44,950 nt of DNA from Hydrogenophilales bacterium 12-61-10 (GCA_002279795.1 NCCT01000034.1:1-44950); one strand, 5' to 3'. Shown: positions 7,813-17,077, counted from the first letter of the stretch. Numbers and translations are program-made. Notes: a model not told the origin generated them from the letters alone.

Positions 7813-9795
7813 ATGAAAAATCGTATGCACAGCAGCCTCCAGCTTGTTCTCATTTTGCTTGCGGCGGCCGTCCTGGTGACGGCCGCCGCCCGCGCCTTGC
7901 GCCTGCCCACCATGCTGGGCTATCTGGTGACCGGGATTGCAATCGGGCCGTTCGCGCTGGGCTGGATTCCGGACAGCGAAGAGGCACGCTACCTGGCCGA
8001 ATTCGGCGTGGTGTTCCTGATGTTCTCCATCGGGCTGGAGTTCAGCCTGCCGCGCCTGATGACCATGCGGATGACCGTGTTCGGCTTCGGCGGTGCGCAG
8101 GTCGGGCTCACGATCGCGCTGGCTGCGCTGATAGCCTGGCTGCTCGACCTGCCGCTGCTGGCGGCGATTGCACTGGGTGGCATCATGTCGATGTCGTCGA
8201 CCGCCATCGTGTCGAAGATGCTGGCCGAACGACTTGAAATCCAGACGCCGCACGGCCGCCAGATTTTTGGCGCGCTGCTGTTCCAGGATCTGGCCGTCGT
8301 GCCCTTGCTGATCCTGATTCCAGCGTTCGCCAAGGAGTCGGACGCGATGGCGGCCATTCTGGGGCTCGCCATGTTCAAGGCGGTGGTGGTGCTGGGGTTT
8401 TTGCTGTTCGTCGGCCAGCGCGTCATGCGTCCGTGGTTTCAGTGGGTCGCCGGACGCAAGTCGCCCGAACTCTTCACGCTCAATCTGCTGCTGTTCACGT
8501 TGGGGTTGGCCTTTCTCACCGAAAGCGCCGGGTTGTCGCTGGCGCTGGGCGCGTTTCTGGCCGGCATGCTGATCTCCGAAACCGAGTACCGCTATCAGGT
8601 GGAAGACGACATCAAGCCGTTCCGCGATGTGCTGCTCGGCCTGTTCTTCGTCACGATCGGCATGCGGCTCGACCTCATGCAGGTGATCCTGAACTGGGGC
8701 GACGTCCTGCTATTGTTGGCAGCGATCCTGCTCGGCAAGGCCGCCCTGGTGGCCGGACTGGGAATCGCCTTCGGCAGTACCCGGCCCACCGCCGTGCGCA
8801 CTGCGCTGGGCCTGGCGCAGGCCGGCGAATTTGGTTTCGTGCTGCTGGCGCAGGCGGCCGACCTGAAACTGCTCGGCAACGACATCACCCAGCCGGTGCT
8901 GGCGGCCATGGTGCTGTCGATGCTGATTGCGCCGCTGCTGATCAACCACATGGATGCCCTGACGCGGCTACTTGCCGGTAACGAATGGGCCGGGCGCGCC
9001 AAGGAGGTGCATGACATTGCGGTTCGTACCTTCGGCAAATCCAAGCATGTCATCGTCTGCGGATATGGCCGCAGCGGACAGAATCTGGCGCGCCTGCTCG
9101 AAGCCGAAGACATCAGCTTTGTCGCACTCGACGCCGACCTCGAACGCATCCGTGCGGTAGCCGCGTCGGGTGCGTCCGTGGTATACGGCGATGCCAGTCG
9201 GCGCGAGGTGCTGGTGGCGGCGGGGCTGTCGCGCGCGCAGGCCATCGTCGTCACCTATTCGGATCTGCCTTCCAGCATGGCCATCCTGCGGCATGTGCGC
9301 GAACTGCGGCCGGAACTGCCGGTGGTGGTGCGCACCATCGACGATGCGCACATCGACGCGCTGAAGGAAGCCGGCGCCACCGAAGTGGTATCGGAAGTGA
9401 TGGAAGGCTCGTTGATGCTTGCATCGCATGCCCTGATGCTGCTGGGCGTGCCGCTGTCGCAGGTGCTGAAGCGTATCCGGATGGTGCGCGAATCGCGCTA
9501 CGCCATGATGCGCGGCTTTTTTCGCGGTGCATCGGACGCCGACAGCACCCTGGATCAGGAAAGCCAGCCGCGTTTGCACACCGTGTTGATCACCCAGGGT
9601 GCGGCCACAGTGGGGCGCCGGCTGGAAGAATTGATGCTGGACGAGTTATTGGTGGAGGTGGTGGCGATCCGCCGTCAGGGCATCAAGGGGGTGGACCCCC
9701 AGCCAGACACCGAAATCCGCGTCGGTGATGTGCTGATGCTGCGCGGTGCTGCAGATGGACTGGCGGCGGCGGAGTTCAGGGTGTTGCAGGGGTGA
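7813..9795 (+). CDS. Monovalent cation:proton antiporter-2 family protein (KefB/YbaL type)
   Basis: A 660-residue inner-membrane protein. Residues 1-380 are the Na+/H+ exchanger domain with about a dozen hydrophobic helices. An RCK/TrkA-N Rossmann domain starts at about residue 412 (VIVCGYGRSGQ, acidic residue in ALDAD), and a TrkA-C domain fills roughly 570-655. This matches KefB, KefC and YbaL, which move K+ or Na+ against protons under nucleotide or glutathione control; the substrate cannot be told from sequence. It is divergent from kdsD, an arrangement common in betaproteobacteria. A second ATG at 7825 (MHSSLQ) is a possible start. Confidence 0.9.
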   Translation: MKNRMHSSLQLVLILLAAAVLVTAAARALRLPTMLGYLVTGIAIGPFALGWIPDSEEARYLAEFGVVFLMFSIGLEFSLPRLMTMRMTVFGFGGAQVGLTIALAALIAWLLDLPLLAAIALGGIMSMSSTAIVSKMLAERLEIQTPHGRQIFGALLFQDLAVVPLLILIPAFAKESDAMAAILGLAMFKAVVVLGFLLFVGQRVMRPWFQWVAGRKSPELFTLNLLLFTLGLAFLTESAGLSLALGAFLAGMLISETEYRYQVEDDIKPFRDVLLGLFFVTIGMRLDLMQVILNWGDVLLLLAAILLGKAALVAGLGIAFGSTRPTAVRTALGLAQAGEFGFVLLAQAADLKLLGNDITQPVLAAMVLSMLIAPLLINHMDALTRLLAGNEWAGRAKEVHDIAVRTFGKSKHVIVCGYGRSGQNLARLLEAEDISFVALDADLERIRAVAASGASVVYGDASRREVLVAAGLSRAQAIVVTYSDLPSSMAILRHVRELRPELPVVVRTIDDAHIDALKEAGATEVVSEVMEGSLMLASHALMLLGVPLSQVLKRIRMVRESRYAMMRGFFRGASDADSTLDQESQPRLHTVLITQGAATVGRRLEELMLDELLVEVVAIRRQGIKGVDPQPDTEIRVGDVLMLRGAADGLAAAEFRVLQG

Positions 9796-9827
9796 TGCGT
9801 TCAGTACGAATAGAGCGGTAAGGAAAA

Positions 9828-9845
9828 AGCCCGCCGAAGCGGGCT
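9828..9845 (-). terminator. intrinsic terminator of the 9866-10516 pilin
   Basis: AGCCCGC and GCGGGCT pair around a tetraloop that reads TTCG on the minus strand, followed on that strand by TTTTTCC. It sits 20 nt past the pilin stop. On the plus strand no T tract follows, so it serves the pilin rather than the antiporter. Confidence 0.85.
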
Positions 9846-9865
9846 GTGTGTTATGCAAGCTTGAA

Positions 9866-10516
9866 TCAAATCCCCATGCAGACGTTGTATGTCGTGCTAT
9901 TAACGATTGCCGTAGTTAAAACTGCAGTAGTGGGTGCTGCTGTAGTGCTAATCATCATTGAGCCGGCAGCTGTGTTGCCGTCATCCAATTGAGAGTCGAG
10001 TTGTTTGGCAAAGCTTCCAGAAATGCCAGTAGAACAGATGAAGTAGGTACCGCTATTCATTGTGGAGATAGGTGCCGCACTTTGCACGCCAATGCGTCCA
10101 CCAACGGCGTTCAAGGGGGCGTAATCTGGAGCAGTTGTTAGTGTCGGGCCGGGGGCCAATCCCGCCAGCCTGACGTGCTGCCAGAACAGGATAGCTTCAG
10201 TGTCATCGGCTACGACATCGTCCCAATTACCTTCTATGACACCATTCCCATGTGTGCCGTTAGTTGCAGGTGTTCCGCCAACGTGAGTGACAACAGCCAA
10301 GTCATCCCCCGGAAGCGCCTTGAATTTGTCCTGGTAGCCGTAAATGAATACCGGAATATTGCGGAAATCTGCGGAGAGATTCTTCACCCGGGCACTATTG
10401 ATCAGTTCCTGCCCCTTCAAAATACCGCCCAGCAGCAGACCAATAATGACCAGCACGATGGCTATTTCGATTAGCGTGAAACCCGACTGGCGCCGTTTGA
10501 TTTGGGGATAAGGCAT
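9866..10516 (-). CDS. Type IV prepilin-like protein with sigma-54 promoter
   Basis: A 216-residue prepilin. The positively charged leader MPYPQIKRRQSG ends at the prepilin peptidase site G/F, followed by FTLIEIAIVLVIIGLLLGGI with the conserved Glu at mature position 5. The globular part has two cysteines (FICSTG and YNVCMGI) that could form the C-terminal disulfide loop. It is monocistronic: it has its own terminator and its own -24/-12 promoter. That regulation is typical of a major pilin such as PilA under PilSR control, so it may be the main subunit for the adjacent MSHA-type machine. Major-pilin status is inference. A pseudopilin is the alternative. Confidence 0.85.
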   Translation of the reverse strand: MPYPQIKRRQSGFTLIEIAIVLVIIGLLLGGILKGQELINSARVKNLSADFRNIPVFIYGYQDKFKALPGDDLAVVTHVGGTPATNGTHGNGVIEGNWDDVVADDTEAILFWQHVRLAGLAPGPTLTTAPDYAPLNAVGGRIGVQSAAPISTMNSGTYFICSTGISGSFAKQLDSQLDDGNTAAGSMMISTTAAPTTAVLTTAIVNSTTYNVCMGI

Positions 10517-10553
10517 GGCAAAGCGCTCCGGTTATTATGGCCTGCTGTAAAAA

Positions 10554-10570
10554 ATGCAAAATGCGTGCCA
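10554..10570 (-). promoter_or_regulatory. sigma-54 (-24/-12) promoter of the pilin gene
   Basis: The minus strand reads TGGCACGCATTTTGCAT, an exact match to the consensus TGGCACG-N4-TTGCW. The GG and GC doublets are ten bases apart, as RpoN requires. Transcription would start near 10544, giving a leader of about 28 nt before the pilin ATG, with GGAGCG as the ribosome-binding site. No equally good site was noticed elsewhere in the window. Confidence 0.88.
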
Positions 10571-10788
10571 AATGGGCATCGAATTTTGGCACCTTGTTTT
10601 TAAAGGAATAAAGTCGATTTGCCGGTGCGAAGGTCGCGCGGACTTGACGAAAACGCGACACCCCCGCTGGATTCCCGTCAAACTTATGGGGGGCATTGCG
10701 CCGGTTTACTCCATTTCGCCCGCTGCGTGCCGATAGAGTGGGGGAGCCATGTTGCCTCTTCCTGTCTGTCTTTCTTTTTACGTATTTC

Positions 10789-12534
10789 ATGACTGAAACG
10801 ATCAAATCCCCGCCGCGCGGTGCCTGGCTGACTGCGCTGGCCACCTATTTCACGCAGGTGGCGCCGGGTCGCTGGCTGGCGCTGATGTTGCTGGCCTTGC
10901 ATGTGGCGGTGGTGTTCGATGCCGACGTGGCCCTGACGGGCGCCTTTCTGCTGGCGCACTACGGCCTGTTTTTGCTGTGGCAACCGCTGGTGCGTAGCGA
11001 AACGCGGATCGAGCCGCGTCTGGCGTTGCCGGTGTTTGCCATGGCGGCACTGCTGGTGTTGGTGGACAGCACCTGGGTGATGGCCTTGTGGCTGGCGATT
11101 CTGGCGGGGCTGATGGGGGCGGTGGCCACTTCGCAAAACGAACGCGGGCCACGCTGGGCCTATTTATTGGCGCTGGGCTATTTGCTGGCGCTGCTGCTGG
11201 CCTGGGTGCTGCCGCAAAGCCTGGGCAGTGCCGCAGCCTTGCCCGATGGCTTGCAGACCGCGGTGCGTTTCGGCCTGCCGCTGCTGCCGTTGGTGATCCT
11301 GTTTTTGCCGGCCACCCGTCAGCGCAGCACCTCGTCCACGCTCGATTTCATCTACGGCTTGATGCTGTCACTGCTGATCATGGTGATGGCGCTGGGAGTC
11401 TTTGCCGTGGTGGCGGTAGCCAAGGTCAGTTATGCCTGGGCGCTGGTGCAGACGCTGCTGGGAATGGCGGCGCTGCTGCTGGTGCTGTCTTGGCTGTGGA
11501 ATCCGCGTGCGGGATTCAGCGGACTGGGGCAGGTGACCTCGCGCTATTTGCTGTCGGTGGGATTGCCGTTCGAAGGCTGGGCGCAACGACTGGCGACGCG
11601 CGCCGAGCGCGAGCGCGACCCCGAATCGTTCGTGCGCGATGCGCTGGCGGACCTGCAGGAACTGACCTGGATTCGTGGCGGGCACTGGCAGGCGGCGCGC
11701 GGCGAGGGGACGTTTGGCGAAGCGGCGGAACATAGCGTAACTCATGCGTTTCATGGGTTGAGCCTGACCTGGCAGTCGCAACGTCCGCTGACGCCGGCGC
11801 TGGCTCTGCATGTGCGGCTGCTGTCGCAGTTGCTGGGTTATTTTTACGCGGCCAAAGTACGCGAACAGACCTTGCGCGAACAGGCCTACAGCCAGGCGAT
11901 CCACGATACCGGCGCGCGGCTGACGCACGATGTGAAGAATATTTTGCAGTCGATGAAAACCCTGCTGGCCGCCGCCGACATGTCGACGCCCGAGGACAGC
12001 GATCGCCTGCTGGCGCTGATGAAACGCCAGCTGCCGCAACTGGCGGCGCGGCTGTCGCAGACAGTCGACAAACTCAAGCAGCCGAGCGAAATGGACGTTG
12101 CGCAGCAGCCGGCGCAGAACTGGTGGAGTGCCCTGCAGCTGCGTTATGAACACGACGACGTGCAGTTTTTTGCCGATGCGCTCGACGACACGCCTTTGCC
12201 GCAGGATCTGTTCGACAGCGTGGTGGACAACCTGCTGACCAATGCGCTGCGCAAACGGCAGAGCGAAACAGGCGTGGCGATAGAAGCGCGGCTGGAACTG
12301 CACCCGCTGGTCCGGCTGACCGTGACAGACAGCGGGACGGCTGCGCCCGAGCATGTGGCGCGCAATCTGTTCCTCAGTCCGGTGGCGTCTGACTTCGGTC
12401 TGGGGGTGGGGTTGTACCAAGCCGAGCGGCAGGCCGCGCGGGTCGGCTACCGCCTGGAACTGGCCGACAACCAGGCGGGCCGCGTGAGCTTTTGTTTACA
12501 GGCTATGGACAGCCAGCCGGGCATGCCCGGCTGA
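10789..12534 (+). CDS. Membrane-bound sensor histidine kinase
   Basis: A 581-residue protein from MTETIKSP. The frame is open upstream to 10696, and a GTG at 10738 is an alternative; no Shine-Dalgarno site decides. Roughly the first 260 residues hold many hydrophobic segments, with no recognisable periplasmic sensor. The dimerisation and phosphotransfer motif is RLTHDVKNILQSM, with H380 as the likely phosphorylated residue. The C-terminal ATPase has an N box DNLLTNALRK, a degenerate D box (DSGTAAP) and a G box GLGVGL. It is divergent from the sigma-54-dependent pilin, and its tail overlaps the converging prepilin by about 30 nt. Context suggests it pairs with the response regulator at 23109-24479 as a PilS/PilR-like system, which is inference. 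Confidence 0.8.
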   Translation: MTETIKSPPRGAWLTALATYFTQVAPGRWLALMLLALHVAVVFDADVALTGAFLLAHYGLFLLWQPLVRSETRIEPRLALPVFAMAALLVLVDSTWVMALWLAILAGLMGAVATSQNERGPRWAYLLALGYLLALLLAWVLPQSLGSAAALPDGLQTAVRFGLPLLPLVILFLPATRQRSTSSTLDFIYGLMLSLLIMVMALGVFAVVAVAKVSYAWALVQTLLGMAALLLVLSWLWNPRAGFSGLGQVTSRYLLSVGLPFEGWAQRLATRAERERDPESFVRDALADLQELTWIRGGHWQAARGEGTFGEAAEHSVTHAFHGLSLTWQSQRPLTPALALHVRLLSQLLGYFYAAKVREQTLREQAYSQAIHDTGARLTHDVKNILQSMKTLLAAADMSTPEDSDRLLALMKRQLPQLAARLSQTVDKLKQPSEMDVAQQPAQNWWSALQLRYEHDDVQFFADALDDTPLPQDLFDSVVDNLLTNALRKRQSETGVAIEARLELHPLVRLTVTDSGTAAPEHVARNLFLSPVASDFGLGVGLYQAERQAARVGYRLELADNQAGRVSFCLQAMDSQPGMPG

Positions 12535-13243
12535 CCAGCAGGCCAAACGGCAACCAGGTGACGAGATCGTCGAACTCGCCACCCGCACTGCCGGGTTTGC
12601 TCGGCGCGCGCGCGACGTAGCATGCGTTGTCTCCCAGCAGGTTTTCGTTTTCATCGGCGCTGCTGGGCGCGGCCAGCGTGTTTCCGTTGATATTGCGTGC
12701 GCCCCAGCCATTGGGACCGTGTGAAACGAGCACGAGCGGCACCCCTGCCGCCACGTTGACGGGGGCGCACCCGTTAGAACTTGCGATGTTTTTCCAGGCG
12801 CCCGTGTTCAGATCGGTGCTAGAGGAAAATCCGCTGATCCGGTTCGTCAATTTGCGTGTCACCACGTAGCGCAAGCGGTTGCCCCAGGCATCATGCGCAG
12901 CGCCGCCCAGATCGACCCAGGGAAAAAAGCCAAATGATTGAGGACAGCTTCCGTCCAGTTCGGGGCCGGTACCCATTCCGGTAACCCGTGCTTCTTCGCG
13001 GCCATCCCCGTCGGTATCCGGACAGGGCAGGTAGGGGCGCTGATTGCCGTCGGTGGATTTGTGCGTCATGGCGTAACCAATGATCGCCTCTTTTGCTTCT
13101 TCCAGTGTCTTGTTGGTTTCCGCAATCCGCCGCGCCTGGATTTGTGTCGACAGCGGTACTGCCAGTCCGCCAATCAGGATGGTGATGATGATCAGCACAA
13201 TGGCCATCTCGATCAGGGTGAAGCCGCGCGCGGTCTTGATCAT
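12503..13243 (-). CDS. Prepilin-type protein of the MSHA-like cluster
   Basis: A 246-residue prepilin with a very short leader, MIKTARG, cut before FTLIEMAIVLIIITILIGG; Glu5 is present. The large globular domain holds cysteine pairs and a calcium-loop-like DTDGDGREE. It is the last gene of the msh cluster, starting just at the mshK stop (overlap of four bases). Size and cysteines suggest a minor pilin or adhesive tip subunit rather than the shaft pilin. The 3' end overlaps the convergent kinase gene by 32 nt, leaving no room for a terminator. Confidence 0.82.
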   Translation of the reverse strand: MIKTARGFTLIEMAIVLIIITILIGGLAVPLSTQIQARRIAETNKTLEEAKEAIIGYAMTHKSTDGNQRPYLPCPDTDGDGREEARVTGMGTGPELDGSCPQSFGFFPWVDLGGAAHDAWGNRLRYVVTRKLTNRISGFSSSTDLNTGAWKNIASSNGCAPVNVAAGVPLVLVSHGPNGWGARNINGNTLAAPSSADENENLLGDNACYVARAPSKPGSAGGEFDDLVTWLPFGLLVSRACPAGCP

Positions 13244-13659
13244 GGCGTGGGTTCCTTTTTGTTGTCCGTATCGGGCTGGGTGCGCTGCACTTGATACGGC
13301 TCGTAGAGCTTGCCGTTGGCGCGGATCTGTCCCGGCTTCATGTTCGATATTCCGGCTGTGCCGATCTGCGCCTTGCCGTCTACCCAGCGGGTGGTTTTGC
13401 CGTCCGAGCGGATCAGCACCCCGTCGAATTTGACGACTGTCGGCGCCGGCTCCACCGAACCTGCCGGGTTGGCCGACGACACAGAGCGGGCGCGGGCGGC
13501 TTGCAGGTCGGCGCGCTGCGCTGGAGTGAAAAACAGCCGTTCCAGTGCGGCCGGCGGCGACTCTGCGGCAGGAAGTGGAAGCGGCAGCAGACAGACTGCC
13601 AGCAGCGGCAGGGTGCGCCAGTTTCGGCTGGCTTTGCGGGTGCAGGGATCAATGTTCAT
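13240..13659 (-). CDS. mshK: MSHA biogenesis protein MshK-like
   Basis: A 139-residue protein with an N-terminal hydrophobic segment (about 16-31, LPLLAVCLLPLPLPAA) acting as signal peptide. A short beta-rich region follows (KFDGVLIRSDGKTTRWVDGK, KPGQIRANGKLYEPYQV), as in PilP- or GspC-type periplasmic pilus proteins. Position between mshJ and the prepilin, with start/stop overlaps on both sides, supports the MshK assignment. Sequence conservation is weak in this family, so the name rests partly on order. Confidence 0.7.
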   Translation of the reverse strand: MNIDPCTRKASRNWRTLPLLAVCLLPLPLPAAESPPAALERLFFTPAQRADLQAARARSVSSANPAGSVEPAPTVVKFDGVLIRSDGKTTRWVDGKAQIGTAGISNMKPGQIRANGKLYEPYQVQRTQPDTDNKKEPTP

Positions 13660-14270
13660 GGGGCGGGGCTCTGTGTTTTCTCCGCTGCGCGGTCAGCCAC
13701 GGTAAACCACAGCAACTCGCATTCGGCGCTGAGCTGCGGCGCACGGTCGACACCCGTGAACGTGTCGTTCAAACGGGACAGCCGGCATCCCTGCACGCGA
13801 ACCAGGCCCGGTGCGCGTGCCTTGAGCGCGGTCAAAAAGCGGGTGAGATCGGTTTCCACCAGCAGCGGCAGGGTCAGCGTCATCGCCGTCTGGCCTAGCG
13901 GCAAGCCTTGCGCCAGCGCGGGGGGCGAATCGGTGCGCGGGGCGAGCCGGTAATCGAGGCCATACAGTCCCGCGTCGCGGTTGGCATGCTGCGCCGCCTC
14001 GATCCAGGCCAGGCGGTCTTCCGCGCCGATGAATCCGCTTGCGGCAAGTGCCTGATAAGCGGCGAGATGGGTCGAGATGAGCTGCTGCTGCTGGCGACTG
14101 TGGGCGAGTTTTTGCTGCGCGGACTTGAGCGTGTCTTGCTGTCGTTGCAAGGCCTGTTCAGCCTGGTGCGCCTGGTCCTGGCTCCACCAGATGCCGCCGA
14201 TGGTCAGCAGCAGCGAAGCCAGCAGCAGCAACAGCGGCAATTTGAGGGCCGGCAGCGGCGGATGGCTCAT
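13656..14270 (-). CDS. mshJ: MSHA biogenesis protein MshJ-like (PilO-type)
   Basis: A 204-residue bitopic protein: one membrane helix at about 11-30, then a Gln-rich coiled coil (about 32-75) and a C-terminal ferredoxin-like region. This is the layout of PilO/GspM alignment-complex proteins. It starts at the mshI stop and overlaps mshK, so the three alignment genes are translationally linked. It would form the inner-membrane platform with MshI and MshK. Confidence 0.75.
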   Translation of the reverse strand: MSHPPLPALKLPLLLLLASLLLTIGGIWWSQDQAHQAEQALQRQQDTLKSAQQKLAHSRQQQQLISTHLAAYQALAASGFIGAEDRLAWIEAAQHANRDAGLYGLDYRLAPRTDSPPALAQGLPLGQTAMTLTLPLLVETDLTRFLTALKARAPGLVRVQGCRLSRLNDTFTGVDRAPQLSAECELLWFTVADRAAEKTQSPAP

Positions 14271-15778
14271 GGCTGGGCCTCGCGGTATTCGAGCCCGAGA
14301 CTGAAGCGTGCAGCCGGGGCGTCGGCCAGGTTGGGGTCGTAGGTTTTGCCCGACAGCGTCTGGCTGGAGTCGGCGTTGACCGGACTGCTTTGCAGGCTCA
14401 CGTTGTGCAGAACCGGGCTCGCCTGCAGGTGGGTAATGAAGCGCCCGATCTGCTGCATGGCGGCGCGATAGTTGCCGTCGAACGGGGTCAGCGCAGCATC
14501 GAGCGTGATCGTTGCCGGGCCTGCCGGGTCGGTCGTGTTGGTCCAGCTCAGGCTGTCGAGACGAATTAGCGGCGCCGCTTGCATGGCCTGGCTGATGGCC
14601 GCCATCAAGCGCTCGGCATCCGGTTCAGGCAGCGTGAGCTGGCGCGCCAGCTCAACCGTTTGCGCTAACTGCTCCGGGGTCGCCGCCTGGGTGGGAAAGC
14701 TGCGGGCAATGCCTTGATAGCGGGCGTCGAGCTGGCTTTGCTGCTGGCCCAGTTGCCCGGTTTGCGCGTTCATGTCTTGTGCATGCAGCCAGTAGGCTGC
14801 CGTGATGCCTGCTCCGAACAGGGCGATGATTCCGGCTGCGGCGTGCAGGCCGCGGCGCCAGCGGTACTCGGTGTGGTGCCGCAGCAGTTCGGGCGGCGCC
14901 AGGTTCAGCTGCGTGGCTTCATCGGCGATGGCGACCAGTGGCGCGATTTCTGGCGTGGCTGCAAGAAAATTGTCAGGGATGCGCAGCGCGCGCGCGAGCG
15001 TGGCGAGATCGATCTGGCGGGCGCTGAATGCCGGGTCGGCGTTCAGCGGCGCCTGGGCACTGTCGAGCTGGCCGCTGGGGTCGAGCAGCAATACGTGGAG
15101 ACGGGCTTCGCGCGGCAGAATGCGCTGGCCGGTGAGGTACAGCTGCGTTTTGCTGATTTCGTCGGCGGCGTTGCTGGGCAATTGGGTCGGGGTGTCGCCT
15201 CCGATGAGGCGAGAAAAACGCAACAGGCCGTCGTGGTAATACGACAGGCGCAAACTGTTGTTGAGGCGGTAGGCCAGCAGGGTGTGCGGTTCCTGCAGCC
15301 GTAGTTTGTGCAACATATGCTGGCAGGCCAGCGCAAGCGGGGTGATTCCGGCCAGCGGCACCTGTTCGCGGTGAAGGATGCTGAGCCAGGGCGTCAGCCA
15401 GTCGGCATCAGTCAGCGCCGCCAGCAGGTAACGGTCATCGCGGCGGCCGGTCGTCTCGCGCGCCTGCCGCCAGGCACCCATGAAGCGGGCATTGCGAAAC
15501 ACCTGCTTGAGTTTGCGCGCCAGCAATTCGTCGCGTGCACGTCCCTGAACATGCGGCAGGATGTCGCTGCGGTAGTCTTCATCCACCGTATCAACGACCA
15601 GCAGAACCGGCAGTTTTTTGTGTTTGAGAACGACTTTCTGGAAGCTTGCAAGGCCGGCAGCGGTGGCGGAAAACTCACCCAGCCAGTGCATCTGACCCGG
15701 ACGCCAGTCGAGCACGCCGATCTGGCGCGGCGTGGCAAGCAGGATCAGGCGGTGGTCGAACAGGCTGGCCAGGCTCAT
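14267..15778 (-). CDS. mshI: MSHA biogenesis protein MshI-like (PilM-PilN type fusion)
   Basis: A 503-residue protein from the ATG at 15778, which overlaps the mshG stop (ATGA). The longer open frame upstream lies over mshG and is not real. Residues 1-330 resemble an actin-like PilM/GspL cytoplasmic domain. A single membrane helix follows (about 345-365, HAAAGIIALFGAGITAAYWL), then a PilN-like coiled coil and periplasmic domain. So one polypeptide combines the roles that PilM and PilN split in other type IV pili, like GspL in type II secretion. Confidence 0.78.
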   Translation of the reverse strand: MSLASLFDHRLILLATPRQIGVLDWRPGQMHWLGEFSATAAGLASFQKVVLKHKKLPVLLVVDTVDEDYRSDILPHVQGRARDELLARKLKQVFRNARFMGAWRQARETTGRRDDRYLLAALTDADWLTPWLSILHREQVPLAGITPLALACQHMLHKLRLQEPHTLLAYRLNNSLRLSYYHDGLLRFSRLIGGDTPTQLPSNAADEISKTQLYLTGQRILPREARLHVLLLDPSGQLDSAQAPLNADPAFSARQIDLATLARALRIPDNFLAATPEIAPLVAIADEATQLNLAPPELLRHHTEYRWRRGLHAAAGIIALFGAGITAAYWLHAQDMNAQTGQLGQQQSQLDARYQGIARSFPTQAATPEQLAQTVELARQLTLPEPDAERLMAAISQAMQAAPLIRLDSLSWTNTTDPAGPATITLDAALTPFDGNYRAAMQQIGRFITHLQASPVLHNVSLQSSPVNADSSQTLSGKTYDPNLADAPAARFSLGLEYREAQP

Positions 15779-16980
15779 AGCGGCAGGTTTCCAATCAGGT
15801 CGTAAATCGGCAACAGCACCGACACCAGGATGCCGCCAAGCAGCAGGCCGAGGATGGCGGTCAACGCAGGCTCCAGGATCTTGAGACCGCTGTCGATCGA
15901 GTCGAGCACTTCCTGGTTGTAAAAAACCGTTACGTTGTCCAGCGCCTCGTCGAGCGCGCCGGTGGTCTCGCCCACGCGCAGCATGCGGATCACCAGCGGC
16001 GGAAACAGCCCCAGCGACTGGAAACTTTCGGACAGCCCTCGGCCATCGGCGATCTGCTGCCCGGCGCGCCGGATGCCGTTTGCAATGACCCGGTTGCCGG
16101 CGACCATTTCGCCGGCACGCAGGGCGTCGAGCACGGTGACCCCGGAGCGGTACATCATCGACAGCGTGTTGGTGAAACGCGATAGCACGATTTTCTGCAC
16201 GATGGGCCCGATCACTGGCAGCCGCAACTGGGTGCGATCCCACCATTCGCGCCCGGCCTCGCTTCGCGTCACCCACAAGGGCAAGCCAACACCCACTGCC
16301 AGCATCAGCAGCAGGCCGATCAACCAGTACGAGCGCATCGCACTCGATATCGCCATCAAAACAAGGGTTGGCAACGGCAGTTCCACGCCCATGGTCTGCA
16401 CCAGCGTGAGCACCTGCGGCACCAGGTAGATCATCAGGAACAGGATGGCGGCGCCGACGACGACCAGTACCATGGCCGGGTAGATCATCAGCCGTTTGGC
16501 CTTGGATGCGACTTCTTCCTGCCACTTCAGCGATTCGCCGAGGCGCTCGAACACCGTATCCAGCAGCCCGGTTTGTTCCCCCGCCTTGATGCTGTGGACG
16601 AACACCGCGCCGAACACCGCCGGATGCGCGGCGAGCGCCTGCGACAACACCTTGCCGCCCTCCAGGTCTTCCAGCAGCGCGGTGAGAACATCGCGAAAGC
16701 CGCGTTTTTCCATGGTGTCGCGCAGATCGCGCAAGCCATCGAGCAGCGGAATCCCGGCGCGGGTGATGTAGCGCATATGGATGCAGAACGTCACCAGGTC
16801 GCGCCGGGTGACGCGCTCGCGCCCTTGCGGCGCGTACTGCCGCGACAGCTCGGACAAGGTGACCAGGTCGAGTCCCATGCGCTTCAGGCGCAGTTCGAGG
16901 TCGACATCGTTGACGGCCGACAGCGTGCCTTTAACGTTGCGGCCGGTCTGGTCGATGGCGCGGTAGTCGAAGAAGGGCAT
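15775..16980 (-). CDS. mshG: MSHA/type IV pilus inner-membrane platform protein MshG (GspF/PilC family)
   Basis: A 401-residue protein with two GspF domains (about 65-190 and 270-392) and three main hydrophobic segments (near 165-190, 215-240 and 370-395). It begins MPFFDYRAID, typical of the family. PilC/MshG proteins turn ATPase strokes into pilin extraction from the membrane. It is followed without gap by mshI and preceded by mshE with a 97-nt spacer that holds no convincing gene. Confidence 0.92.
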   Translation of the reverse strand: MPFFDYRAIDQTGRNVKGTLSAVNDVDLELRLKRMGLDLVTLSELSRQYAPQGRERVTRRDLVTFCIHMRYITRAGIPLLDGLRDLRDTMEKRGFRDVLTALLEDLEGGKVLSQALAAHPAVFGAVFVHSIKAGEQTGLLDTVFERLGESLKWQEEVASKAKRLMIYPAMVLVVVGAAILFLMIYLVPQVLTLVQTMGVELPLPTLVLMAISSAMRSYWLIGLLLMLAVGVGLPLWVTRSEAGREWWDRTQLRLPVIGPIVQKIVLSRFTNTLSMMYRSGVTVLDALRAGEMVAGNRVIANGIRRAGQQIADGRGLSESFQSLGLFPPLVIRMLRVGETTGALDEALDNVTVFYNQEVLDSIDSGLKILEPALTAILGLLLGGILVSVLLPIYDLIGNLPL

Positions 16981-17077
16981 GGGTCAGCTTTTCTTCGTTA
17001 TGTTTTGTGCGAGTGCAAAGGCGAAAAGCAAAGCCATTGCAGAACCGCTGGCGATAAAAATAACGCGAGTCCCATCC

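Noticed and set aside
10643-10681. TTGACG and CGTCAA inverted repeat between pilin and kinase starts
   Set aside because: Arms are six bases and 26 nt apart; a chance pair is likely, and no promoter fits around it well.
16981-17077. Short hydrophobic peptide (about 17-25 residues) readable between mshG and mshE on the minus strand
   Set aside because: No ribosome-binding site, only an internal ATG, and too short to judge; could be chance.
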